From Pseudomonadota bacterium (lineage in GTDB: Bacteria; Pseudomonadota; Gammaproteobacteria; SZUA-229), in contig JAUPMA010000055.1 of assembly GCA_030836935.1 (NCBI GenBank), forward strand, positions 1-12,430: 12,430 nucleotides of DNA. Reading direction: 5' to 3'. The notes below the pieces were generated by a model that made no database searches, was not told the origin of the DNA, and was given only the letters and a program-made list of their open reading frames with translations. Below are positions 1-6,624 of the stretch, piece by piece (position 1 is the first letter of the stretch; the number at the start of each line of letters is the position of its first letter). Position numbers and translations under genes: made by a program.

Positions 1-150
1 CGATCTGGCGTTGATGGTTTGATCCGGCTTGAAGTTTTTGGGCGCCTGGCCGATGGCGGCAATCTTGTTATCGACAATATATAAATCAGCGATGTTGTCA
101 TGCTGGCTGGCGGGATCAATGACGCGGCCATGGTGAATAAAAATATTCAT
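1..150 (-). CDS. pyrC': Dihydroorotase-like protein (PyrC'), N-terminal 50 codons only
   Basis: This is the start of a protein that runs off the left edge of the window. The 50 visible residues begin [16 protein letters not shown] and continue with a [13 protein letters not shown] strand pattern, which is the N-terminal beta-sandwich of the amidohydrolase/dihydroorotase family. Its ATG (148-150) overlaps the TGA of pyrB (147-149) as ATGA, so it is probably translationally coupled to pyrB. In pseudomonads the gene after pyrB encodes an inactive dihydroorotase homologue (PyrC', PyrX) that forms the large class A aspartate transcarbamoylase complex with PyrB; the position here suggests the same role. 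The metal-binding HxH region lies outside the window, so whether this copy is a catalytic dihydroorotase or the structural partner cannot be seen. Confidence 0.82.
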   Translation of the reverse strand, partial: MNIFIHHGRVIDPASQHDNIADLYIVDNKIAAIGQAPKNFKPDQTINARS

Positions 151-1043
151 GCTGTGGCCTCCTTGTTGCTGCCGGAGGCGCCGAGCGTAAGGCTCATCAC
201 GGCCATGCGCACGGCAATGCCGTAAGTAACCTGATCGAGTATCACCGAGTGTTTGCCATCAGCCACTGCGGAATCGATTTCAACACCGCGATTGATCGGG
301 CCGGGATGCATCACGATGGCATCGGGTTTGGCGAATTTCAAACGCTCTTCGGTTAAACCGTAAAGACGAAAATATTCCTGCTCGCTGGGCAGCAGCGCGC
401 CTTGCATGCGTTCTTTTTGCAGGCGCAGCATGATGATGACATCGGCATCGCGGATGCCATCTTCCAGATTATGAAAAACCTTTACGCCCATGCTTTCAAT
501 TTCCTTGGGTAACAAGGTGCGTGGCGCCACGACGCGCAAATCGCCAACGTTAAGTGTGTTGAGTGCGTGAATTTGTGAACGCGCGACACGCGAATGCAAA
601 ATGTCGCCGACAATCGCCACGCGCAGCGCGCCAAAATCCTTGCCCTTGCAGCGGCGAATGGTGAACATGTCGCATTGCATGGCTTGCAGATTGTGCAGGG
701 TGTCGAGCAGGGACTCGCCCTTGCTGGTGGAAGATGTGCTGATGTTGATGTTGAGCACATCGGCGGATAAACGTTTGGCGGCGAGTTCAAACGTGGTGCG
801 GGTGCGGGTGCTGGATTCGAAGAATAAATTAACGATGGTTTTGCCGCGCAGCAGCGGTACTTTTTTAACCGACTCATTAACACCGGCAAAACTTTCGGCG
901 GTGTCGAGAATCTGGGTGAGGATATTGCTGCCGAGTCCTTCAATCGTGAGAAAATGTTTAAGCTTGCCGTTTTTATCCAGCTGGATATTCCACAGATCCT
1001 GACCGATGAGGGAATCGGTTGCACGGGTCGCTTTATTGGTCAT
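147..1043 (-). CDS. pyrB: Aspartate carbamoyltransferase catalytic chain with apparent internal deletion
   Basis: PyrB condenses carbamoyl phosphate with aspartate to give N-carbamoyl-aspartate, the committed step of pyrimidine synthesis. Visible family motifs are the carbamoyl-phosphate motif STRTRT (78-83), the mobile loop STSKGES (105-111), [15 protein letters not shown] (142-156), [11 protein letters not shown] (205-215) and HPGPINRG (246-253). The protein has 298 residues, whereas Pseudomonas PyrB has about 334. The shortfall is internal: after [10 protein letters not shown] (118-127) the sequence jumps straight to TIRRCKG. From family knowledge about 42 residues are missing, including the catalytic HPTQ motif and the preceding Arg-containing strand. 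The frame is kept. As written the enzyme should be inactive; this may be a real deletion or a sequence error. The gene lies 38 nt after pyrR and overlaps pyrC' by ATGA. The SD upstream of the ATG is weak. Confidence 0.93.
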   Translation of the reverse strand: MTNKATRATDSLIGQDLWNIQLDKNGKLKHFLTIEGLGSNILTQILDTAESFAGVNESVKKVPLLRGKTIVNLFFESSTRTRTTFELAAKRLSADVLNINISTSSTSKGESLLDTLHNLQAMQCDMFTIRRCKGKDFGALRVAIVGDILHSRVARSQIHALNTLNVGDLRVVAPRTLLPKEIESMGVKVFHNLEDGIRDADVIIMLRLQKERMQGALLPSEQEYFRLYGLTEERLKFAKPDAIVMHPGPINRGVEIDSAVADGKHSVILDQVTYGIAVRMAVMSLTLGASGSNKEATA

Positions 1044-1050
1044 TATGCTC

Positions 1051-1089
1051 GCTCGTTATGGTGGCTCGTTATGGCTGCTTGTTATTTTG
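1051..1089. repeat. 13-bp tandem repeat, about 2.7 copies, in the pyrR-pyrB gap
   Basis: Copies begin at 1051 (gctcgttatggtg), 1064 (gctcgttatggct) and, more diverged, 1077 (gcttgttattttg). The third copy covers the pyrR stop codon (TAA on the minus strand at 1082-1084). The repeat fills most of the 38-nt gap before pyrB. It may simply be local slippage; no known PyrR-binding or attenuator structure was recognised in it. Confidence 0.55.
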
Positions 1090-1594
1090 GTTCGATACGT
1101 TTTAATTCCCACGCCAGCGGTGTTGGCCCGGTGAGTTTGATGTGTTCACTGCTATCCAGTTTTAATGTCTGGCCGACGACATCGGCCTGAATGGGTAGTT
1201 CGCGGCCATTGCGTTGCACCAGACAGGCCAGGGTGATGCTGGCCGGCCGGCCATAATCAAATAATTCATTCATGGCGGCGCGAATGGTGCGGCCGGTGTG
1301 CAGTACATCATCCACCAGAATAATGTGGCGGTTTTCAATTTGCGGCGGCAGTTGCGAGGTTTGTACTTGCGGATTCATGCCGATGCGGGAGAAATCATCG
1401 CGATAAAAACTGATGTCCAGCGTGGCCAGCGGTTCCTGCAATTTGAGCATGCCGTGCAGGCGTTCGGCGAGCCAGGCGCCGCCGGTATGAATGCCGACCA
1501 TCAACGGGTTGGTGATGCCGCGGCGTTCCAGCAGGTTTTCCAGATCGCTGGCCAGTTTGTCCAGGAGTTGGTCGGGATGGGCGGCGTGTGTCAT
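1082..1594 (-). CDS. pyrR: PyrR family pyrimidine regulator / uracil phosphoribosyltransferase
   Basis: PyrR is a type I phosphoribosyltransferase-fold protein that regulates pyrimidine genes in many bacteria and can make UMP from uracil and PRPP. The 170-residue length is typical. The PRPP-binding loop is intact as [12 protein letters not shown] (92-103), with an upstream [13 protein letters not shown] segment (34-46) and YRDD (64-67), both typical of the family. Gram-negative PyrR beside pyrB and pyrC' is the arrangement known from Pseudomonas, where its regulatory mode differs from the Bacillus RNA-attenuation system; I see no leader hairpin or anti-terminator here that would identify a target. 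It follows ruvX after 41 nt and precedes pyrB by 38 nt on the same strand. The start ATG has only a weak GAGCAAG upstream. Confidence 0.93.
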   Translation of the reverse strand: MTHAAHPDQLLDKLASDLENLLERRGITNPLMVGIHTGGAWLAERLHGMLKLQEPLATLDISFYRDDFSRIGMNPQVQTSQLPPQIENRHIILVDDVLHTGRTIRAAMNELFDYGRPASITLACLVQRNGRELPIQADVVGQTLKLDSSEHIKLTGPTPLAWELKRIEPK

Positions 1595-1635
1595 AGGCTT
1601 GCTCTAAAAATGGTCTTTTCTCGCGATGCCCGGCT

Positions 1636-2052
1636 CTATTCCAGTTGATCCAGCCAGCTTTGCAGAATGATGGCGGCCGCCATTCTATCAATCTCTTGCT
1701 TGTTGTGTTGTGTTGATTTCTTTTTTTCGCGCAAATGCTGTTCGGCTTCGAAGGAGGTCAGGCTTTCATTGATGCGGTGTACCGGTAAATGAAATCGGCC
1801 TTCGAGCTGGCGGCAAAAACGTTCGGCTTTTTTGCTCATGTCGCTGGCGCTGCCATCCAGATGTGCCGGTATGCCGACGACCAGTGCGGCGGGTTTCCAT
1901 TCGGTAATCAGCTTTTCGATGCTGATCCAGTCGGGATGGTTGTCGACGGCCTTCAGGGTAATTAACGGACTGGCACTGCGGGTAATGGTTTGGCCGGTGG
2001 CCACACCAATCCGGCGCTCACCAAAATCAAAACCCAGGTAGGTATCAGGCAT
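1636..2052 (-). CDS. ruvX: RuvX/YqgF family putative RNase H-fold nuclease
   Basis: RuvX (YqgF) is a small RNase H-fold protein proposed to resolve Holliday junctions and linked in E. coli to 5' pre-16S rRNA processing. The 138-residue protein has the expected layout: a DFG-containing first strand LGFDFGERRIGVA (6-18, acidic D9), ALVVGIPAHLDGS (56-68), RINESLTSFEA (93-103, acidic E96) and the C-terminal helix EIDRMAAAIILQSWL (120-134, acidic D122). These three acidic residues fit the predicted metal-binding active site. Its start overlaps the end of algH by 8 nt, an arrangement (algH/yqgE next to ruvX/yqgF) seen in many gammaproteobacteria. Nothing suggests a defect. Confidence 0.94.
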   Translation of the reverse strand: MPDTYLGFDFGERRIGVATGQTITRSASPLITLKAVDNHPDWISIEKLITEWKPAALVVGIPAHLDGSASDMSKKAERFCRQLEGRFHLPVHRINESLTSFEAEQHLREKKKSTQHNKQEIDRMAAAIILQSWLDQLE

Positions 2053-2617
2053 GACCTGTATCGTTACTCAGCAGGCGCAAATCTACGCCCAGCAATTTGG
2101 CTGCTTCCTGCCAGATGTTTTCCACCGGCGTATGAAACAGGATTTGATGATTGGCCGGGCAGCTCAACCAGGCGTTGGCCGAGATTTCGGTTTCAAGTTG
2201 ACCGGGTGCCCAGCCTGAATAGCCGAGTGCAATAATGCATTCCTCCGGGCCGTTGCCTTCTGCAAGCGACTGCAGAATATCGCGCGAAGTGGTAACTGAA
2301 ACAGATTCGTTAACATGCAGGCTGGATTCCCAGTTGCCATTGGGCGAATGCAAAACAAAGCCGCGATCCTGCTGTACCGGGCCGCCAATAAAAATATTGC
2401 GCAGGCCAATCGAGGGAAATTTTATTTGTATGGAAAGCTGTTCCAGCATTTCAGCCAGCTGAAATTCCGAAGGCCGGTTGATGGTAATGCCCAGTGTGCC
2501 GTTGGTATTGTGTTCGCAAATGTAGGTAACCGTGTGCGAAAAATTTTCATCCTGCATGGCCGGCATGGCAATCAGGAAATGGCCGGTAAGGTCTGTATTA
2601 TCCATTGCAGATTTCAT
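2045..2617 (-). CDS. algH: AlgH/YqgE family protein (UPF0301)
   Basis: This 190-residue cytosolic protein belongs to the AlgH/YqgE family. In Pseudomonas algH has been linked to alginate regulation, but the biochemical function is unresolved. Family signatures seen are LTGHFLIAMPAM (10-21), GTLGITINRPS (40-50), FIGGPVQQDRGFVLH (76-90) and the highly conserved GYSGWAPGQLE (132-142) followed by NAWL. Length matches the family. The ATG at 2615-2617 was chosen because GAGAAG lies about 9 nt upstream; a second in-frame ATG at 2603-2605 has no comparable site. It begins 2 nt after the tonB stop and overlaps ruvX by 8 nt, so it is clearly within the operon. Confidence 0.93.
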   Translation of the reverse strand: MKSAMDNTDLTGHFLIAMPAMQDENFSHTVTYICEHNTNGTLGITINRPSEFQLAEMLEQLSIQIKFPSIGLRNIFIGGPVQQDRGFVLHSPNGNWESSLHVNESVSVTTSRDILQSLAEGNGPEECIIALGYSGWAPGQLETEISANAWLSCPANHQILFHTPVENIWQEAAKLLGVDLRLLSNDTGHA

Positions 2618-2619
2618 TG

Positions 2620-3489
2620 TCAGTAGCTTCTCAGTTCGTGACTGCTCAAAAATTCCCAGCTGCGGGTGATATGAATAATATCTGCCTGCTGGCGCAGTTT
2701 TTTCGGAAATGCATCAAACGGCGCTGACATGCGCACAATGCGCCGGGCCGCATCATCCAGAATCTGGTGGCCGGATGACTGCCGCAATTCCATGTTGTGC
2801 AGACTGCCATCGGCGTTGATGGCAACATCCAGTATCAGGGTGCCGCTGAGTTTTTTTCGAATCGCCTCGTCAGGGTAATCAGCGTTGCCGAGACGTTCAA
2901 CCTTGTCCACCCAGTTGCGCATATAGCTGGCCGCAATGTATTCGCGGGTGCGGGAACTCAGGAATTTTTCTTTCGGTTTTTGCGCAAAGGCTTCGTAAGT
3001 CAGGCTGAGTTCTTCCACCAGTCTTGCCGGCATGGTGCTGGACTGCTGATCGGGTTGCGGCACAGTGTGTTTGTCCTGCCGCCGGTTTTTTTTCTGTGTA
3101 TCCACCCTGAAGTCGGATTGTTGCGCCGTGATCAGTTCGTGTTCGCGGTTGTGCCGGAGGCGCTGTTCTTGTGCAACGGATTGCATCCTGGCAATGCCGG
3201 GTTGCGGTGACAGGGTGGGTGCCGTGAATAAATCGGTGGGCCGCACTTTTTTATTGCTGTTGCCTCCGCCATCCTGTGAAACCTGTGCCAGATAATCGGC
3301 TTTTTCCGGTTCGGACGGGTTGTGGGTATTGACCAGTATGACATCCAGTGATGGCATGCTGTTGCTGGCCGAAGGCGATGTAATAAATGTCACGCCGAGA
3401 ATAAAAATGCCGTGAAACAGAATGGCAAAAAACAGCGTCATGCCGAGGCGGTCACTGGCAGTAATTTGCGGGTACAGTGTTTTTTGCAT
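2620..3489 (-). CDS. tonB3: TonB-family energy transducer, TonB3-like
   Basis: The protein has 289 residues with a short cytoplasmic N-terminus, one transmembrane anchor (about 17-37, with a His as in other TonB proteins), a charged, Gln-rich periplasmic linker (about 60-180) and a C-terminal TonB domain (about 187-280) containing ADYPDEA (203-209), GTLILDVAINADGSL (216-230) and LDDAARRIV (244-252). TonB proteins relay proton-motive force from ExbB/ExbD to outer-membrane receptors. The long Pro-Glu/Pro-Lys repeat of classical TonB is absent. Position beside gshB and pilG matches P. aeruginosa tonB3 (PA0406), reported to be required for normal twitching motility and pilus assembly. No exbB or exbD is in the window. 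It starts 7 nt after the apbE stop. Confidence 0.85.
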   Translation of the reverse strand: MQKTLYPQITASDRLGMTLFFAILFHGIFILGVTFITSPSASNSMPSLDVILVNTHNPSEPEKADYLAQVSQDGGGNSNKKVRPTDLFTAPTLSPQPGIARMQSVAQEQRLRHNREHELITAQQSDFRVDTQKKNRRQDKHTVPQPDQQSSTMPARLVEELSLTYEAFAQKPKEKFLSSRTREYIAASYMRNWVDKVERLGNADYPDEAIRKKLSGTLILDVAINADGSLHNMELRQSSGHQILDDAARRIVRMSAPFDAFPKKLRQQADIIHITRSWEFLSSHELRSY

Positions 3490-3496
3490 GCGGCAA

Positions 3497-4615
3497 TTAT
3501 AGTGGGGCCGTGATCTGAATTGTAGTTTTATCCGGATGACTGAACATTAATCTTTTCATCATTTCCGGTGTTACCTGAATCCTGCCGTTTTCGTCGATAA
3601 ACATCACTTGTTTGAGTTGCAGTTTTTTTGCCAGATCAAACCAGTGTTCCGGCCCGGCTACAAACAGTGCCGTGGCAGCGACATCGGCCATTGCGGAATC
3701 CGCGTGTACAACCGTGACGGCCTGTGTGCCCTGTGCCGGGTAACCGGTGCGCGGATCAAGAATATGGTGATAGCGTTTTCCCTGATAAAGAAAGAAACGT
3801 TCATAATCACCGGAAGTGGAAATGCCTTCTTCACCCTGCATATCAATGCTGGCAATGACACCCTCCTGACGAGGATGCCGGATGCCGACGCGCCAGGCGC
3901 GATCACCGTGTCGTCCTGTGGTTTTGATATCACCACCCACCGCAAACACGGCATCATGAATACCCATTTCACGCAAATGCTGCACCGACATATCCACGGC
4001 ATAGCCTTTGGCGAATGCGCCGAAATTCAGTTCAACCAGCGGATTTTTACTGTACATCCGGATGCCATCCAGTTGCAGGTTGTCGAGCTGCGGCCTGGCG
4101 GCAACCAGTGCTGCAATTTCTTCAGCTTGAGGCGGTTTGATATCAGGATCTTCATGGCGATGAAATTGCCAGAGCTTGATCAGTTTGCCGATAGCCGGGT
4201 TATACAAATTTCCGGTTTGTTCGGACAACGTGATGGATTGCGTGATCAATGGCAATACCGAAGGCGCCACACTGAAAGTCTTGCCGGTGGCTATAAGCTG
4301 GTTGATGCGGGTAAGGGCGCTGGGTTCATAGGGCGTCCAGCTCTTTTGATAATGTTCAAAATCACGATCCAGGCTGGCAAATGCACGCGCCGCCAGTTCC
4401 TCATCAACGTTGTATAGCGTGACATTGATCAGCGTGTCGAACTGGAGAATGGTGTGATGAAATTCTTCGGGTTGTTGTGTGCAACCGGAAAATAAAATAA
4501 TGAAGAATGACAAATAGAAACTTTTGCACGAAGTGAGAAAGTCTCTTGGTGCAGGGATGTTGCTTTGCCGATTCATGGAGGAAGTGCGCAAAATTCTCAA
4601 ATAAAATTTCTTCAT
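3497..4615 (-). CDS. apbE: FAD:protein FMN transferase, ApbE-type lipoprotein
   Basis: ApbE transfers FMN from FAD to a Thr in target proteins such as the NQR and RNF complexes. The 372-residue protein has a hydrophobic signal segment (about 33-44) ending in a lipobox-like FSGC with Cys45, so it is probably an inner-membrane lipoprotein facing the periplasm. Family motifs are NFGAFAKGYAVD (197-208), AVGGDI (225-230), STSGDYERFF (266-275), HHILDPRTGYP (283-293) and the metal-site segment DSAMADVAATALFVAG (306-321). The usual GG before AKG is GA here. The ATG overlaps the gshB TGA as ATGA, favouring this start; an internal ATG at 4574-4576 would shorten the N-region but lacks an SD. No flavinylated target (nqr, rnf) is in the window. 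ApbE is an addition compared with the P. aeruginosa order. Confidence 0.92.
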   Translation of the reverse strand: MKKFYLRILRTSSMNRQSNIPAPRDFLTSCKSFYLSFFIILFSGCTQQPEEFHHTILQFDTLINVTLYNVDEELAARAFASLDRDFEHYQKSWTPYEPSALTRINQLIATGKTFSVAPSVLPLITQSITLSEQTGNLYNPAIGKLIKLWQFHRHEDPDIKPPQAEEIAALVAARPQLDNLQLDGIRMYSKNPLVELNFGAFAKGYAVDMSVQHLREMGIHDAVFAVGGDIKTTGRHGDRAWRVGIRHPRQEGVIASIDMQGEEGISTSGDYERFFLYQGKRYHHILDPRTGYPAQGTQAVTVVHADSAMADVAATALFVAGPEHWFDLAKKLQLKQVMFIDENGRIQVTPEMMKRLMFSHPDKTTIQITAPL

Positions 4616-5559
4616 TGCCTGATGGTTTCGATGCTCTGCATGAGTTGCATGCCAATATCGAGATTGAATTGTTTATCGAGTTCGCGGATGCAGGTCGGGC
4701 TGGTTACATTGATTTCTGTGAGGTAATCACCGATGACATCCAGGCCTACAAAAACCAGGCCCATTTTTTTAAGTGTCGGGCCAACTTGCCGGCAAATCCA
4801 TTTTTCACGTTCTGTTAACGGCATGCCAATGCCGGTGCCGCCGGCTGCCAGATTGCCGCGAGTTTCGCCCGGCGCCGGCAGGCGTGCGAGGGCATAAGGT
4901 ACGGCCTCGCCATCGATCATCAAAATTCTTTTGTCACCGTGAGTGATTTCCGGAATATATTTTTGCGCCATCACGGTAGTTGAATCATGTTGTGTCATGG
5001 TTTCCAGAATGACTGACAAATTCGGATCGTCGGGCGTAACGCGAAAAATGGATGTGCCGCCCATGCCGTTCAGCGGTTTGAGGATGACGTCGTTTTGTTG
5101 CTGGATAAAGGCGCGCAAACGCTGTCTGCTGCGAGTCACCAGCATGTCGGTACAGCATTGCGGAAAACGGGTTATGAATAATTTTTCGTTGGCGTCACGC
5201 AGGCTGGACGGTTTGTTGATAACCAGCGCGCCCTGCTGCTCCGCCAGTTCCAGCAGATAGGTGGTGTAGATGTATTCCAGATCAAGAGGCGGATCCTTGC
5301 GCATCAGGATGACGTCCAGGCTGCCCAGTTCGATCTCTCCGGGATCTTGCAGGTCGAACCAGTGATGCTTGTCATCCTGCACTTTCAATAACTGGCGATG
5401 GCCGTAAACACGACTATTATTCAGATACAGATCGCAAGGCTGCATGTAGTGAATACGCCAGCCTTTTTTCTGGGCGGCGAGCAGCATGGCAAAACTGCTG
5501 TCTTTATGGATTTTGATGGATTCGATGGGATCCATGATGATGCCAAGCTGCAGAGTCAT
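4612..5559 (-). CDS. gshB: Glutathione synthetase
   Basis: GshB is the ATP-grasp ligase that joins gamma-glutamylcysteine and glycine to form glutathione. The 315-residue product agrees with E. coli GshB (about 316). Motifs: LGIIMDPIESIKIHKDSSFA (5-24), LMRKDPP (85-91), ATP-grasp loop LKPLNGMGG (160-168), RGNLAAGG (234-241), GLDVIG (272-277) and TEINVTSPTCIRE (281-293), which carries the metal-binding Asn. I chose the ATG at 5557-5559 because it has GGAG 8 nt upstream (5568-5571) and matches the family N-terminus; an in-frame TTG at 5581-5583 would only add eight unconserved residues. It is the first gene of the minus-strand operon, divergent from pilG, and overlaps apbE by ATGA. Confidence 0.96.
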   Translation of the reverse strand: MTLQLGIIMDPIESIKIHKDSSFAMLLAAQKKGWRIHYMQPCDLYLNNSRVYGHRQLLKVQDDKHHWFDLQDPGEIELGSLDVILMRKDPPLDLEYIYTTYLLELAEQQGALVINKPSSLRDANEKLFITRFPQCCTDMLVTRSRQRLRAFIQQQNDVILKPLNGMGGTSIFRVTPDDPNLSVILETMTQHDSTTVMAQKYIPEITHGDKRILMIDGEAVPYALARLPAPGETRGNLAAGGTGIGMPLTEREKWICRQVGPTLKKMGLVFVGLDVIGDYLTEINVTSPTCIRELDKQFNLDIGMQLMQSIETIRQ

Positions 5560-5627
5560 GAGATGGGCTCCGGATGTATGCAACGAGCTGTGATTGTCGA
5601 TGATTTACGGGTACGAATGCAATAATC

Positions 5628-5656
5628 TTTATATTAATCAATACTTTGTTTCTGTA
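5628..5656 (-). promoter_or_regulatory. Candidate promoter for the gshB operon
   Basis: On the minus strand a TATAAA hexamer (plus 5628-5633) lies in the most AT-rich part of the divergent gap, about 70 nt upstream of the gshB ATG. The best spaced -35 is poor (TACAGA, 17-nt spacer, 3 of 6 matches). It is offered only as the best-looking site by eye. Confidence 0.22.
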
Positions 5657-5684
5657 TTCTTAAGATGAGACTTAATTTTTTGGC

Positions 5685-5730
5685 GTAACTGGCTTATTTA
5701 ATGTGGGTTTTGTTTGCGTAAGCCAGGTAC
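5685..5730. promoter_or_regulatory. 12-bp imperfect inverted repeat in the gshB-pilG divergent region (possible operator)
   Basis: The arms are gtaactggctta (5685-5696) and taagccaggtac (5719-5730). The inner 8 bp (CTGGCTTA/TAAGCCAG) pair perfectly and 11 of 12 positions pair overall, with a 22-nt spacer. The arm centres are 34 bp apart, a little over three helical turns, which would suit a dimeric regulator bound at two half-sites with looping or bending. The right arm lies inside the candidate pilG promoter. It has no T-run and a long loop, so a terminator is unlikely. Confidence 0.4.
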
Positions 5731-5742
5731 ATGAGCTACATT
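5714..5742 (+). promoter_or_regulatory. Candidate promoter for the pil-chp operon
   Basis: TTGCGT (5714-5719) and TACATT (5737-5742) are separated by 17 nt and lie about 54 nt upstream of the pilG ATG. Matches to the sigma-70 consensus are only 3 and 4 of 6. No sigma-54 GG-N10-GC element was seen in the gap. Spacing and position are right but the call is weak. Confidence 0.22.
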
Positions 5743-5795
5743 TCTGACTGATTGATTATCAGTAAGAAGCCTGATTGGGGATAAACGGGGCAGTT

Positions 5796-6194
5796 ATGGC
5801 AGAAGATTCCGCTGGCGTGGCCGGTTTGAAAGTGATGGTGATTGATGACAGTAAAACCATCCGTCGAACTGCCGAAAATCTATTAAAAAAAGAAGGCTGT
5901 GAAGTTGTGACAGCGGTTGATGGCTTTGAGGCCCTGTCGAAAATAGCCGAGCACAAGCCCGATATTATTTTTGTCGACATCATGATGCCGCGTCTGGATG
6001 GTTATCAGACCTGCGCGCTGATCAAGCACAATCGCACTTTCAAGGATACGCCGGTGATCATGTTGTCGAGCAAGGACAGCATCTTTGACCGCGCACGCGG
6101 CAGGATTGTCGGCTCCGAGCAGTATTTGACCAAGCCATTCACCCGCGAAGATTTACTGGGCGCCATAAAAGAACATACGACGCGTCGTCAATAA
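5796..6194 (+). CDS. pilG: Type IV pilus response regulator PilG
   Basis: PilG is a single-domain CheY-like receiver phosphorylated by ChpA; in P. aeruginosa it promotes pilus extension and cAMP signalling through FimL/FimV and CyaB. The 132-residue protein has a complete receiver domain: acidic pair D17-D18 in VIDDSKTIRRTAENLLKK, phosphoacceptor D61 in FVDIMMPRLDGYQTCALIK, Ser91 in VIMLSSKD and Lys113 in LTKPF. The RIVGSEQYLTKPF stretch is characteristic of PilG. The ATG at 5796 is preferred because it gives the normal family length; a TTG at 5775 in the same frame would add seven unconserved residues. A purine-rich ACGGGG lies just upstream. It is the first gene of the Pil-Chp operon, divergent from gshB. 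Confidence 0.95.
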   Translation: MAEDSAGVAGLKVMVIDDSKTIRRTAENLLKKEGCEVVTAVDGFEALSKIAEHKPDIIFVDIMMPRLDGYQTCALIKHNRTFKDTPVIMLSSKDSIFDRARGRIVGSEQYLTKPFTREDLLGAIKEHTTRRQ

Positions 6195-6246
6195 CATTTA
6201 CCGGTGCCAGCCCGCAGTCTGGTGATCAGGTGGTTGGAGAACAGAT

Positions 6247-6612
6247 ATGGCAAATATTCTCATCGTTGATGATTCACCCACAGAAGTGCATGTGTTTCGC
6301 ACCATGCTGGAGAAAAACGGCCACAGTGTTGTGGTGGCGCAAACGGGTGAAGAGGGTATTGAGAAAGCAAAACAGGTCAAGCCCGATCTGATATTGATGG
6401 ATGTGGTGATGCCCGGCATCAACGGTTTTCAGGCAACCCGCCAGTTGGCCCTGAACGATGCGACCAAAACCATTCCCGTCATTATTGTTACCACCAAGGA
6501 TCAGGAAACTGACAAGGTTTGGGGTATACGCCAGGGCGCAAAGGACTACATCGTGAAGCCGGTGAAAGAAAAGGATCTCATCGACCGGGTCAAGGCGGCG
6601 CTGGGGCGCTAA
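6247..6612 (+). CDS. pilH: Type IV pilus response regulator PilH
   Basis: PilH is the second CheY-like receiver of the Pil-Chp system, associated with pilus retraction or acting as a phosphate sink opposing PilG in P. aeruginosa. The 121-residue product is almost only receiver domain: D8-D9 in ILIVDDSPTEVHVF, phosphoacceptor D52 in LMDVVMPGINGFQATR, Thr82 in VIIVTTKDQETDK and Lys104 in IVKPV, all as expected. GGAG lies 7-8 nt upstream of the ATG. It follows pilG after 52 nt and precedes pilI by 12 nt. Confidence 0.95.
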   Translation: MANILIVDDSPTEVHVFRTMLEKNGHSVVVAQTGEEGIEKAKQVKPDLILMDVVMPGINGFQATRQLALNDATKTIPVIIVTTKDQETDKVWGIRQGAKDYIVKPVKEKDLIDRVKAALGR

Positions 6613-6624
6613 CCGAATAAATTT

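Noticed and set aside
482..1024. A 180-codon minus-strand frame overlapping pyrB in another frame
   Set aside because: Its Ala/Pro/Ser/Cys-rich composition is that of an off-frame translation, while the pyrB frame carries all the family motifs and shows no frameshift.
3608..4417. A 269-codon plus-strand open frame opposite apbE
   Set aside because: It has no recognisable domain and lies antisense to a clearly conserved ApbE; typical shadow frame.
5660..5680. TTAAG-N6-CTTAA followed by T residues in the gshB-pilG gap, resembling a terminator
   Set aside because: The stem is only 5 bp and fully AT-rich apart from one GC pair, and there is no plus-strand gene upstream for it to terminate.
5775..5795. 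TTG start giving a longer PilG
   Set aside because: The added residues are not part of the family N-terminus and the ATG at 5796 gives the normal length with a purine-rich site upstream.
6195..6246. Possible hairpin or promoter in the pilG-pilH gap
   Set aside because: Only a 4-bp CCAG/CTGG pairing was found and no convincing promoter hexamers; the gap contains mainly the pilH SD.
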